A stretch of DNA of 64,000 bases from Hydrogenophilales bacterium (GCA_902627495.1 CACOJS010000005.1:1-64000), one strand, 5' to 3'. Counted from the first letter of the stretch, positions 1 to 8,455 are shown. Numbers and translations: made by a program. Notes: generated from the sequence alone by a model not told the origin.

Positions 1-2
1 AT

Positions 3-266
3 TCACAATACCAATACTTTCTTTATGACACAATCATTAAACACAGAGAAAGTGGAAAGACCTTTAACCAAATCGCAGAGTGGTTAAACGATAAAGGGTA
101 TCTATCTGTTCGTGGGAAAAAGTTCGGAGGTGCTCATGTTCATTCCATAGTGAAGAAGAAAAGATTGAAAGATGAGAAGTTAGAAAGAGAGTATCCCGAG
201 AAGTGGTCTGATTTTAGTTTGGAGGTGGTTGATAAGACTATTTTGATGAGTGACTTTGGGTTTTAG
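3..266 (+). CDS. Recombinase-tail-like small protein, 5' end cut by window edge
   Basis: An open frame runs from the window edge to a TAG at 264-266, giving 87 residues with no start visible. The segment with FNQIAEWLNDKGYLSVRGKK followed by a Lys/Arg-rich stretch resembles the helical 'recombinase' region that follows the catalytic domain in large serine recombinases, and also short stand-alone proteins of that type in marine bacteria. No catalytic domain is visible, though it could lie upstream of the window. A similar frame lies at 2403-2696 on the other strand. Function is unknown; DNA binding is a reasonable inference. Confidence 0.55.
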   Translation, partial: SQYQYFLYDTIIKHRESGKTFNQIAEWLNDKGYLSVRGKKFGGAHVHSIVKKKRLKDEKLEREYPEKWSDFSLEVVDKTILMSDFGF

Positions 267-295
267 AAAACGATCATTAGATGGTCTTGTGATAT

Positions 296-829
296 TTAAT
301 TCTTGGTTAGAGGAGTAATTCTTTTCCATTTGCGTTCCACAAAAATTTTATCATCACTCCACTCAGGGTCGGTATAGACCATTCCATCTTTTGTTATTTT
401 CCACGTCTGTTTGCCATTCAAAGATGTCATTTCTATTTCATTGTTTCTTAGTGTTACCTTGAAGGTTCTCATGCCAGACCACGGCAAGTCGCGATTCATT
501 TTTGCAGATTTATCTATGCCTTTAACATTTAGGGTTTCAGTGTACGTGTAGCGGAACATGCCGTCGACCACAGATCCATGACCCCATTTAAAAGACGATT
601 TGTTTTTATTTTCATTCGTCCGATTATGAATTGAACTCATTATTTTGCCATCATAAAATACCCACCGTCCGCTGACCGCCGGTGGTTCATGAAGCGTTTT
701 TCCATCGAACCAAGATACTACCTCATACATCCCGTTTAGAAGCGAAAGTATTTTGAGGTCATTATTTTTTTCCTCGCCAAAACAAGCAGAACTAAAGACG
801 ATAAGGAAGAGAAAAAGTATTTTTTTCAT
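296..829 (-). CDS. Secreted hypothetical protein (lipocalin-like)
   Basis: This 177-residue protein starts with a clear signal peptide (MKKILFLFLIVFSSACFGEE) whose cleavage is likely near residue 18. The Cys at 16 sits in SACFG, which is not a good lipobox, so a soluble periplasmic protein is more likely than a lipoprotein. The rest is rich in beta-type sequence with several Trp and Tyr residues, as in small lipocalin-like proteins that test for ligand binding or stress. I do not recognise a named family. A GGA lies about 11 bases before the ATG. It is tail-to-tail with the partial frame at the left edge and belongs to the AT-rich patch downstream of glmS. Confidence 0.6.
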   Translation of the reverse strand: MKKILFLFLIVFSSACFGEEKNNDLKILSLLNGMYEVVSWFDGKTLHEPPAVSGRWVFYDGKIMSSIHNRTNENKNKSSFKWGHGSVVDGMFRYTYTETLNVKGIDKSAKMNRDLPWSGMRTFKVTLRNNEIEMTSLNGKQTWKITKDGMVYTDPEWSDDKIFVERKWKRITPLTKN

Positions 830-881
830 TTTATTTTATTCCATTGTAATTATATCCGCTAAATTCCTTGGTTGATCATAA

Positions 882-2189
882 TTATTTTTGCCTTTGATCT
901 TCTATTATGAAATCTGCTAAATCCTTACCTTCTAATTTTACAACCTTACCTTCCGTTCGAAGAAATAATTCATTCGTCTTTTTATCCTTAATCGATAAGA
1001 GATATACTAATTCACTTTTTTCTTTTCTCCCCTCACATTCTGCGACGAAGCAATCTTTACCTTTGTAAACTTCGATATCCATTTTAATTCTATCCAAAAC
1101 TGACTTTCCAATTAAATTTTCGATTTTTTGGACAAAATTTCTTCTGAATTTATCATAGTCTTTTCCAAATTTATCTTGATCAATACCAATAGCATTTAAC
1201 TTATCGTCAATACCGATAAGTAGAGTTCCACCTCTTTTATTGTTTAAAAACCCTACTATAGATTGTAGTACTTTATGTTCAAGAATCTCTGAAGGAATGG
1301 ATTGCTCTAAAGGTTTACTAAAGGTGCTTTTTATTTCGACAGTGGAAGTTTCATGCTTTTCAATTAAAGTCTCTATTCTTGTTTTTTCCTCTATTTGACT
1401 CTTAATTTTCGAATAATCAAATGCAGTTGTAGCAACTTCATCAAATACTCGAAAACTCTCTTGGTGCAATTTATTTCCAGGAGATTCTACCCCAGATAGG
1501 TTCAATATATTATCACCCAAACCCATCACCCCCTGAATAAATTCTTGCTTAGAAATCAACCCCTTTATTAAACCTATAGGTAAAAACAAGGATTTTTGTT
1601 CGATTTGATAATAAAGAGATAAAGACGAACTTTGTTCTTCAACTGACATGGAAGTAAAAAAATTAACAATTTTTTTTGAAATTTTAGTACGGGAAAATTT
1701 TTCTGGGGTTATAAATTTTCCTGGTCCTTCATCTGTATCAAAATAATTGTAATAGTATGCACCCCATGCATATTCAGTTAATTCTTTAAAGTGCGATGAA
1801 CCAAATACTTCAATCAGACTATTTCTTATTGCAGTTAATCTTGCGATTTGTTCTATTTCTAGAGGTGGTCCATTTGCAGTTTGTATTAGACAGAAGTCAT
1901 CTATTGCAAATGTTTGTAAAAAATCCTGAATCTTGGATTTATTTTCTACAAGCAATTTTTGAAGAGAAAAAATAAGGTATGAACAATAAGTTTTATTTGT
2001 ATTTAAACTATTATTCTTATTAAGTTTGATATCTCCACATCTATCCAAATCTCCTAATATATGATCAATGAGATCATAGGAAAAATCCCCGACCAAATCG
2101 GAGGTATCGCTACAAGTTATATCTCTACCGTCACATACTAAGAAAAACTTGTTATTTCGTTCAACAATTTCAAAATCATTTGCAAACAT
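882..2189 (-). CDS. AlbA_2 / Schlafen-type domain protein
   Basis: This is a 435-residue protein. Roughly residues 280-430 match the AlbA_2 (Schlafen AAA_4, divergent) domain: an acidic/basic start with VEIKSTF, then the hallmark FLNNKRGGTLLIGIDD near 315-330, GIDQ shortly after, and a C-terminal strand FLRTEGKVVKL. Such domains bind nucleic acid or act as putative nucleases/ATP-binding modules and are frequent in defence and mobile loci. The first ~270 residues match nothing I recognise and have no membrane segments. It is alone on its strand with about 50 bases to the secreted protein downstream. Base composition is markedly AT-rich compared with the genes from glmS on. Cargo of an accessory island is inferred. 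Confidence 0.7.
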   Translation of the reverse strand: MFANDFEIVERNNKFFLVCDGRDITCSDTSDLVGDFSYDLIDHILGDLDRCGDIKLNKNNSLNTNKTYCSYLIFSLQKLLVENKSKIQDFLQTFAIDDFCLIQTANGPPLEIEQIARLTAIRNSLIEVFGSSHFKELTEYAWGAYYYNYFDTDEGPGKFITPEKFSRTKISKKIVNFFTSMSVEEQSSSLSLYYQIEQKSLFLPIGLIKGLISKQEFIQGVMGLGDNILNLSGVESPGNKLHQESFRVFDEVATTAFDYSKIKSQIEEKTRIETLIEKHETSTVEIKSTFSKPLEQSIPSEILEHKVLQSIVGFLNNKRGGTLLIGIDDKLNAIGIDQDKFGKDYDKFRRNFVQKIENLIGKSVLDRIKMDIEVYKGKDCFVAECEGRKEKSELVYLLSIKDKKTNELFLRTEGKVVKLEGKDLADFIIEDQRQK

Positions 2190-2402
2190 GACTGAAACAA
2201 TAACACTCGCTCATCAAATTCTCCAACTTTATGTTACTACTGTGATCACCTTTCAAAAATAAGTTAGAACAACGAAACGTAAACCTACTGAAATTAACCC
2301 AATCCAGAAAAGTTACTGATAAACAAACTGACGAGTTAAATTTGTCCGTTGAAAATAACTTGCTCAGAAAATATTGGGTCGGTTGTAAAGGATAATATAT
2401 TC
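2190..2402. other. AT-rich intergenic stretch, no gene seen
   Basis: Between the AlbA_2 gene start and the recombinase-like fragment I see no open frame with a start and ribosome site, no tRNA and no convincing inverted repeat. The 629-base gap 2190-2818 is otherwise explained only by the fragment at 2403-2696. Confidence 0.5.
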
Positions 2403-2696
2403 TTACTCTGGCATTCTAAATTTATTTGAAATTACACATAATCTTTCTGATTTATGAATAATTTTGTAACTATCAAATCTCCTTAATCTCTTCTTGTATT
2501 TGTCTAGTGTCACCCAGACCAATTTTGGAGTGTACCGATGACCTCTAGGAGATTTCATTTTATTAGAATTTAGATACTCACTGATCTCAACTGACGACTT
2601 TCCTCGATCACTAAGGGACTTAATAAGTTTCAGTCTATTTGATCTTTTTGGATCTAAATTGAATACAGATAGTTTCTTTGTTTCAATAATAACCGT
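2403..2696 (-). pseudogene. Recombinase-tail-like fragment without a normal start codon
   Basis: An open frame of 97 residues ends at the TAA complementary to 2403-2405. It contains LSDRGKSSVEISEYLNSN, then KSPRGHRYTP and a basic tail, the same helix-turn-helix-like arrangement as the partial frame at the left edge. A stop lies immediately upstream (complement of 2697-2699) and no ATG, GTG or TTG occurs before the conserved part; the first ATG is inside it. This suggests a 5'-truncated remnant of a mobile-element recombinase, though use of a rare start such as ATT cannot be excluded. Confidence 0.45.
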
Positions 2697-2818
2697 CTAT
2701 TTAATGAATAATTTATAATTACCATATATTATTCTAAAATTATTCCACAGTCACTGAGCACACCCGTTCCAGGATTAAACATAGTACCTTTGTTTTTTCT
2801 GGTATTTTTTGTCATATT

Positions 2819-3541
2819 TTATAAACCAAATTGGTCTTTTATGTTACTTCTAACGATACTCGGAACTAGTTTATTTGTTTTCATCATTTTTCCTCGAGCA
2901 CTCAGGTGGTCAAAGTTATATAACTCAAATTTGTTGTCTAACAAATATATATCTATATATCGACTATAGTCTGATGTCTCTACGGGGATTGATTTCACTT
3001 TACTTATTGAAAAAACTCTTCGGAGTATATCAATGTAAGAATGTGCTTTATTCATCCCCTCTAGGAAAATCAATTTGGGTGCGATCCTCAAGATTAACTG
3101 ACGGTTCATTTCGAGACAAAAATTTAAATGCGGAGATGAATGAAATTTTGTTCTATATCTTCTCTCGAAATCTTTTCCTATATCTGCAGAGCACCAAAAA
3201 AATAATTCGGTATGGGTTGTCTTATCGAAAATATTTTGACCTAAAAAATCTTTGATTTTCTTCATTCGTTTTCTACTACCATCACTTCTATGAAAAATGT
3301 TTTGAAAATCTTTGTCGCGTGTTTCTTCGGTATTTTCGCGACCGTTTCCTTTTTCTCTATTCATATCGTATGAATCATTTCCTGGGTTTAGACCAATCCA
3401 AATAAAATCGGGTTTATTGCGGTTGGTAGAATTAAATGGACAGTCAAAAACAAAGTGATGAGAATTTTTTATTAACTCCAAATTCTGTTTCTGGTAGTCC
3501 CTTATTTTGGTAATTAAGTCAGTAGTTGAAAAAATGGACAT
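2819..3541 (-). CDS. Uracil-DNA-glycosylase-fold-like protein of unknown function
   Basis: This 240-residue protein has no signal peptide or membrane segment. Three features recall the uracil-DNA glycosylase superfamily. The first is IGLNPG at residues 49-54, the position of the GxxPG active-site loop. The second is a central helix-strand with MNRQLILRIAPKLIFLEG, like the 'C..fl..ql..l.PklIl.lG' block. The third is a late FDHLSARGK (His near 212) where family members have a His-Pro-Ser loop. The similarity is visual only, and the catalytic acid or Asn of known families is not obvious. It ends the AT-rich patch, about 70 bases from the glmS stop, and reads in the same direction as glmS. It could be a defence or repair accessory gene. 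Confidence 0.5.
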   Translation of the reverse strand: MSIFSTTDLITKIRDYQKQNLELIKNSHHFVFDCPFNSTNRNKPDFIWIGLNPGNDSYDMNREKGNGRENTEETRDKDFQNIFHRSDGSRKRMKKIKDFLGQNIFDKTTHTELFFWCSADIGKDFERRYRTKFHSSPHLNFCLEMNRQLILRIAPKLIFLEGMNKAHSYIDILRRVFSISKVKSIPVETSDYSRYIDIYLLDNKFELYNFDHLSARGKMMKTNKLVPSIVRSNIKDQFGL

Positions 3542-3611
3542 ATTTAAATTTAAATTACTAAAACTTTATTTTGTTCTGACATTTATATTTACTCCTGGTT
3601 TATAGGATTTC

Positions 3612-5444
3612 TTATTCTACCGTCACGGATTTGGCGAGGTTCCTTGGTTTGTCTATATCAGTCCCCTTAAGTAGGGCTGTATGATAGGCCAGCAATTGCA
3701 AGGGGATAGTATGAACTATTGGGGAAATATGTGATGAGTCGTCAGGCATGGCGATAATGCTTAATCCTGGCTCTTCTTTTATGGCTGAATTTGAATCGGC
3801 AAAAACGTACAACTCTCCACCCCTGGCACTTACTTCTTTCATATTTGACTTGAGCTTTTCAAGTAATAAGTCATTGGGGGCAACTACGACGACAGGGAAA
3901 TTGTTGTCGATTAAGGCTAGTGGCCCGTGTTTTAATTCCCCTGCTGGATAACCTTCCGCATGGACATAAGAAATTTCCTTCAATTTAAGGGCTCCCTCAA
4001 GTGCAATGGGGTAGTGAATGCCTCGTCCAAGAAATATACAATTATTTTTGGTAGAAAAAATGTCAGCCCAGCCCTTGATGGCTTTTTCTAGGCCGAGTGC
4101 TGTTTTAACAAGTGACGGAAGTTTTTTTAAAAGTGATAAATGGCTGTTCTCTTGATTCTGCGTTAATTTTCCTTTTGCTTTTGCTAGAGTTATGGCTAAC
4201 AAAAAAAAGCTTACTAGTTGAGTAGTAAAAGCTTTTGTTGAAGCCACTCCAATCTCTGGGCCAGCACGCGTAAGAAACTTAAGATGAGAAAGTCGAACTA
4301 GCGAAGACTCAGGAACATTACAGATAGCCAAAGAACAGTTTCCTTGCAATGATAAAGCTTGCTGAAGAGCCGCTATGGTGTCCGCGGTTTCCCCTGATTG
4401 TGATGCAACGATTACAAGGTTATCTTGCTCTGGTGGTCTATTCCGATAGCGGTATTCTGACGAAATTTCGACATTACAGGGTATCCCAGCTAAGTCCTCT
4501 ATCCAGTAACGAGCCGTCAGTCCAGCATGATAGCTGGTTCCACACCCTAAGATAGTGATGGAGTTTATATTTGAAAAAATTTCCCCCGCAGTACTCCCAA
4601 ACAGGTTTGGATTTATTGATTCCCCAGCTAGAGCCATTGATAGCGTATCATTTATGGCTTGAGGTTGTTCGTAGACCTCTTTCTGCATAAAATGTTTGTG
4701 TCTACCAAGTGATACATCATTATGTGCAATTCTACTGGTTGAAACTTGTCTACTAACCGTTTTACCGTTTGTGTCATAAATTCTATATCCATCACATGAT
4801 AATGTTGCGACATCACCGTCTTCTAGATGCACAACCTTCGCTGTCTTTTCAATGATAGCGGAGACGTCACTGGCACAATAGATCGCATTTTTAGCTAGTC
4901 CGATTAAGATTGGGGACCCCCTACGGGCAATTATTAGCTCATCGGGCTTTTCTCGATTAATAATGGCTAACGCGTAAGACCCCTTAAGCTTTGGTAGGCA
5001 TCTTTGAGTTGCTTCGAGTACCGAGACCCTTTTGCGACCAACCTCTTGGATTATAAGATGTGCGATTATTTCAGAATCGGTCTCGGAAAAAAATTGCTGA
5101 CCATCCAGAAGGAGCTGTCTCCGCAGCAACTCATGATCTTCAATAATTCCATTGTGGACAATTGCAATTTTATTGCCACTGACATGAGGGTGAGCATTCT
5201 TTTCTGAAGGTCTGCCATGAGTCGCCCATCTTGTATGAGCGATACCGATAAGTCCTCTAAAGCTGGCTTTAGAAATTTTTTCTTTTAGTTTGTGGACTCT
5301 GCCAAAACTTTTTAGAACCCTAATGTCATTGTTAAGTATACCGATTCCTGCTGAGTCATATCCTCGATACTCTAGTTGACATAACCCTTGTACTAGGAAG
5401 GGTACAACATCCTCGCGCGCAACTGCCCCTACTATTCCACACAT
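3612..5444 (-). CDS. glmS: Glutamine--fructose-6-phosphate aminotransferase (isomerizing)
   Basis: This enzyme makes glucosamine-6-phosphate from fructose-6-phosphate and glutamine, the first step of UDP-GlcNAc synthesis in the cytoplasm. The 610 residues are full length. The protein starts MCGIVGA, so Cys2 becomes the N-terminal nucleophile of the glutaminase domain (about 2-220). Two SIS sugar-isomerase domains follow, with GCGTSYHAG near 300 and the second domain from about 460. It ends with the very conserved PRNLAKSVTVE, the segment whose DNA is read by Tn7 TnsD in other bacteria. It lies 3 bases after glmU, in the same direction, so both hexosamine genes are probably one transcript. The accessory patch begins right after its stop codon. 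Confidence 0.97.
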   Translation of the reverse strand: MCGIVGAVAREDVVPFLVQGLCQLEYRGYDSAGIGILNNDIRVLKSFGRVHKLKEKISKASFRGLIGIAHTRWATHGRPSEKNAHPHVSGNKIAIVHNGIIEDHELLRRQLLLDGQQFFSETDSEIIAHLIIQEVGRKRVSVLEATQRCLPKLKGSYALAIINREKPDELIIARRGSPILIGLAKNAIYCASDVSAIIEKTAKVVHLEDGDVATLSCDGYRIYDTNGKTVSRQVSTSRIAHNDVSLGRHKHFMQKEVYEQPQAINDTLSMALAGESINPNLFGSTAGEIFSNINSITILGCGTSYHAGLTARYWIEDLAGIPCNVEISSEYRYRNRPPEQDNLVIVASQSGETADTIAALQQALSLQGNCSLAICNVPESSLVRLSHLKFLTRAGPEIGVASTKAFTTQLVSFFLLAITLAKAKGKLTQNQENSHLSLLKKLPSLVKTALGLEKAIKGWADIFSTKNNCIFLGRGIHYPIALEGALKLKEISYVHAEGYPAGELKHGPLALIDNNFPVVVVAPNDLLLEKLKSNMKEVSARGGELYVFADSNSAIKEEPGLSIIAMPDDSSHISPIVHTIPLQLLAYHTALLKGTDIDKPRNLAKSVTVE

Positions 5445-5447
5445 AAT

Positions 5448-6806
5448 TTATGTCTTCTTAATTGGCCTCTTCCATTTGGCGACCGTGATTTGTTTGCTAC
5501 GTCCAACCGTAAGTTTATCTGCCTCAGTGTTCTTAGTTATCGTACTGCCAGCACCGACAACAGAATTACTTCCTACCCTTACAGGTGCTACCAGAGAGCT
5601 ATTTGAGCCAATGAAAGATTTGTCCTCGATAATGGTTTTATGTTTATCTTTGCCATCATAGTTACATGTTATTGTTCCTGCTCCAATATTTACGTCTTCA
5701 CCAACCTCTGAGTCACCCAAATAGGATAAATGGTTAGCACTTGTCCTTGAGCCTAAGGTTGTTTTTTTTGTTTCCACAAAATTCCCAATTTTAACATTCT
5801 CGCCCAAACTAGTACCTGTCCGTAGTCGACTGTAAGGACCGATGCGACAGTTTCTTCCAATCTTGGCATTATCTATTTGGGTATAGGGAAGTATTTGGGT
5901 CCCTTCCCCAACATCAGAATCACAGATGATTGAATGCGCTCCAATTGAAACCCCGGTTGAGAGGTTTACTGTTCCTTCAAATATGCAGTTGATATCGATA
6001 AAAACATCGTCTGCACAATTGAGGTTTCCTCGGATGTCTATCCTTGTAGGATCGGCAATTGTGACCCCTTGCACCAACAATTCATTGGCTCGTTCAGCCT
6101 GAAGTACTCGTTCAGCCTGGGCCAATTGGGCCTTAGTATTAATTCCCATAACTTCAGTGTGAGACCCCGCCAATACTCCTTGTACATTTTGATTTTCTGC
6201 TACAGCAATCGCTACTAGGTCAGTTAGGTAATATTCTCTTTGAGCATTATTATTTTCTATTTTTGGAAGCCAAGTTTTCAACAGCTTGGTTTGAGCAAAG
6301 ATAATTCCAGTGTTGACTTCACTGATCAGCTTTTCCTCTTCAGAGGCATCCGCCTCTTCTACGATTTTTCTAATTTGCCCACTCTGATTCCTTATCAATC
6401 GTCCATATCCCTTTGGTGAGTGGAGCTCAGTTGAAAGAACTGAGAGGGGCGAATTGCTATCCAACAGTCGTAATAATGTATCTTTTTTTAGCAAAGGAAC
6501 ATCACCATACAAGATAAGAGTGTGTCGGGAGCTAAGTTTAGGAATTGTTTGAATAACAGCATGGGCAGTCCCCAATTGTTTAGTTTGTTCTATAAAATCT
6601 AGGTCGGGAGAGTCTATTTGATGTCGAGAAGAAAAGTCTTTATCGCCGTAAATAACATATATTGCGTTAGGGTTCAGGTCCCTCGCCCTTTCTATGACAT
6701 GCGAAATTAGTGGTTTACCTCCCAAGTGATGCATAACTTTAGGTAGCTTTGATTGCATCCTTGTGCCTTTTCCTGCGGCTAAGATAACGACATCCAAGTT
6801 GCTCAT
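5448..6806 (-). CDS. glmU: Bifunctional UDP-GlcNAc pyrophosphorylase / glucosamine-1-phosphate acetyltransferase
   Basis: GlmU acetylates glucosamine-1-phosphate and then transfers UMP to give UDP-GlcNAc, feeding peptidoglycan and lipopolysaccharide. The N-terminal nucleotidyltransferase domain carries LAAGKGTRM at about 10-18 and the following lysine-rich KLPKVMH. From about 250 the hexapeptide repeats of a left-handed beta helix appear, with the acetyltransferase signature HLSYLGD and the GAGTITCNYDG block. At 452 residues the length is normal. It is followed after 3 bases by glmS. A short repeat (AERVLQAER) in the linker is encoded by two near-identical 13-base copies around 6090-6118. Confidence 0.97.
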   Translation of the reverse strand: MSNLDVVILAAGKGTRMQSKLPKVMHHLGGKPLISHVIERARDLNPNAIYVIYGDKDFSSRHQIDSPDLDFIEQTKQLGTAHAVIQTIPKLSSRHTLILYGDVPLLKKDTLLRLLDSNSPLSVLSTELHSPKGYGRLIRNQSGQIRKIVEEADASEEEKLISEVNTGIIFAQTKLLKTWLPKIENNNAQREYYLTDLVAIAVAENQNVQGVLAGSHTEVMGINTKAQLAQAERVLQAERANELLVQGVTIADPTRIDIRGNLNCADDVFIDINCIFEGTVNLSTGVSIGAHSIICDSDVGEGTQILPYTQIDNAKIGRNCRIGPYSRLRTGTSLGENVKIGNFVETKKTTLGSRTSANHLSYLGDSEVGEDVNIGAGTITCNYDGKDKHKTIIEDKSFIGSNSSLVAPVRVGSNSVVGAGSTITKNTEADKLTVGRSKQITVAKWKRPIKKT

Positions 6807-6878
6807 GCTCTGAAGGTCCTTTAAAAATGTAAAAACTTCCCCACAACGTTACTTTAGCAGAGATAGGTGTTGTTTAGT

Positions 6879-8282
6879 TTAGGTATTGAAGTAGGCCCAT
6901 CTCAACACCTCGTCATGGATGGGCCAAGATTTCTTGGCTTTTGGGTGGTTTACTAGACAAACAATAAGTATTTTTTGGGCCCGTTTGTTTGTCAGGTACC
7001 CTGCTATAGTACGCACCCCCTTGACGTACCCTGTTTTAAGATGCCCCTTACCAGATAGGGGGCTATGGTCAAGTCTTTTGCGAAGAGTCCCGTCAACCGA
7101 TAGTATTGGCAGAGTGCTAACGAATTCAGGCATCAATGGTGAGTGCCAAGCATGTTTTAGTATTTTGGCTAGGTTAAAGGCACTGATCCGGCTATTGCGT
7201 GACAAGCCGGACCCATTTTCAATTGTCAACTCGGCACCGGTGATCCCTATTGTTTTTAGCCAGAGTTTTAATTCCCTCTCAGCATTGGCTGGTGAGATAT
7301 CTCTATTTTTTTTATTGTTATTACTTCCCAAGGTTAGATATACTTGTCTAGCCATCGGGTTGCTGCTAAATTTATTTACACTTTTTATGATATTTGCCAG
7401 AGATGCAGAACTATGTCTCAGTAATAGTTGATCAGAGTTTTTAACAAGTCCCGGGATGACTTTCCCATCTGCAGTGCCACCGAGGTCTTTCCATAGTTTA
7501 TTGAAAATGCTGGAAAAATATTCATCTGCTGATAGAAATGTATAGTATCTTTGCCTCTGCCCACACCTTCGGGAGAAAGATCCCAGAAAGGTAACTTTTT
7601 TGCCCTCCACTTTTGGAGAGTCAGGCCAATGCCAGCAGGTTTTATTGGACAATCTTAACTTATTAATTATCTGAAGCTGGGGTAAATGAGGGATCACGTA
7701 AGCGTGGATTTTACGGGCCTTTTTGTCGGGAACAAAAGTAATTTGCGATGATCTGAAGTTTACCATTAGTGCATCTGGTCCAAGATTATATGGGCGATGA
7801 GGTTTGCCATCAAAAGCGGCAGGGTCGTGAAAGGGCACCTTGAAGTAGCTTCGGTCCAGGAGGATATTGCCCGTGATGTGTCTAATCCCTCTCGAACGAA
7901 CTTTGTTTAGTAACATCCAAAATGATTCTAAATTTAAACTTGGATCACCGTATCCTTTGAAGATCAAATCTCCATAAAGCGTTTCGTCGTTTATCTTGCC
8001 GTCAGTGTAGATATCGGTTACCCACCGATAATCCGGCCCCAAAATCTCTAATGCAGCGAGTGTGGTTACAAGTTTCATTACCGATGCTGGATTCAGCTGC
8101 TTTTTGGACTGAAAATCAAGTGCCACCTTTTTTTTAGGCAGGTTAAATGCATAAATGCTAACCGCGGATTGTGGTATTCCAGCTTTTCTTAAGGCCTTAT
8201 CAAGCTGACTTGGCAATCCCTGATTGGGCTGGGCGATTGTACTCACAAAAAAAAGTACAATAAAAACAGTAAGGTGTCTCAT
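6879..8282 (-). CDS. dacB: D-alanyl-D-alanine carboxypeptidase/endopeptidase (PBP4 type)
   Basis: This is a periplasmic penicillin-binding protein of peptidase family S13 that trims or opens peptidoglycan cross-links. From the start chosen here there are 467 residues with a signal peptide (MRHLTVFIVLFFVSTIAQ). The active-site Ser67-Val-Met-Lys70, the SSNPMA (SxN) motif and HLKTGYVKGV (KTG) are all present, with the long S13 insertion between the first two. The open frame extends 11 codons further up (8315), but the ATG at 8282 has a GGCGAGAG ribosome site about 9 bases before it and begins the signal peptide, so it is preferred. It diverges from groES. Confidence 0.92.
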   Translation of the reverse strand: MRHLTVFIVLFFVSTIAQPNQGLPSQLDKALRKAGIPQSAVSIYAFNLPKKKVALDFQSKKQLNPASVMKLVTTLAALEILGPDYRWVTDIYTDGKINDETLYGDLIFKGYGDPSLNLESFWMLLNKVRSRGIRHITGNILLDRSYFKVPFHDPAAFDGKPHRPYNLGPDALMVNFRSSQITFVPDKKARKIHAYVIPHLPQLQIINKLRLSNKTCWHWPDSPKVEGKKVTFLGSFSRRCGQRQRYYTFLSADEYFSSIFNKLWKDLGGTADGKVIPGLVKNSDQLLLRHSSASLANIIKSVNKFSSNPMARQVYLTLGSNNNKKNRDISPANAERELKLWLKTIGITGAELTIENGSGLSRNSRISAFNLAKILKHAWHSPLMPEFVSTLPILSVDGTLRKRLDHSPLSGKGHLKTGYVKGVRTIAGYLTNKRAQKILIVCLVNHPKAKKSWPIHDEVLRWAYFNT

Positions 8283-8351
8283 AAAAACAATCTCTCGCCA
8301 AAAAAAATAATCCACATTCTACTATATTCCACAAGTTGCTCACTTTATAGC

Positions 8352-8380
8352 TTGATAAAAATCGTCCAAAAGATTATCAT
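8352..8380 (+). promoter_or_regulatory. Sigma70-like promoter of groES-groEL
   Basis: TTGATA at 8352-8357 and TATCAT at 8375-8380 each match the sigma70 consensus at 5 of 6 bases and are separated by 17 bases. Transcription would start near 8387, inside the CIRCE element, so the repressor would sit directly over the start site. Confidence 0.7.
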
Positions 8381-8406
8381 TGGCACTCAATAGGGCGGAG
8401 TGCTAG
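8380..8406 (+). promoter_or_regulatory. CIRCE operator (HrcA binding site)
   Basis: The arms TTGGCACTC (8380-8388) and GAGTGCTAG (8398-8406) flank a 9-base spacer. They match the CIRCE consensus TTAGCACTC-N9-GAGTGCTAA with one change in each arm. CIRCE is the binding site of the heat-shock repressor HrcA, so groESL is probably HrcA-controlled here. hrcA itself is not in the window. Confidence 0.9.
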
Positions 8407-8455
8407 TAAAGTGCTTCGAAGTTTTAATTAGGTATCTCGTAAGGAGAAAATAATA

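Noticed and set aside
2875-3255. 126-residue open frame on the plus strand opposite the UDG-like gene
   Set aside because: It is antisense to a better frame, has an improbable composition rich in Leu, Tyr and Ser, and no ribosome site; it is a shadow frame.
3545-3611. Search for a Tn7 end or target duplication just after glmS
   Set aside because: No TGTGGG-type terminus or clear short duplication was found in the bases following the stop codon.
6086-6120. Short tandem repeat CTCGTTCAGCCTG in glmU
   Set aside because: It encodes a repeated QAER in the linker helix and is in frame; no sign of a regulatory or mobile repeat.
6919-7431. 170-residue plus-strand frame inside dacB
   Set aside because: It is antisense to the conserved dacB coding sequence, including its KTG and SxN regions.
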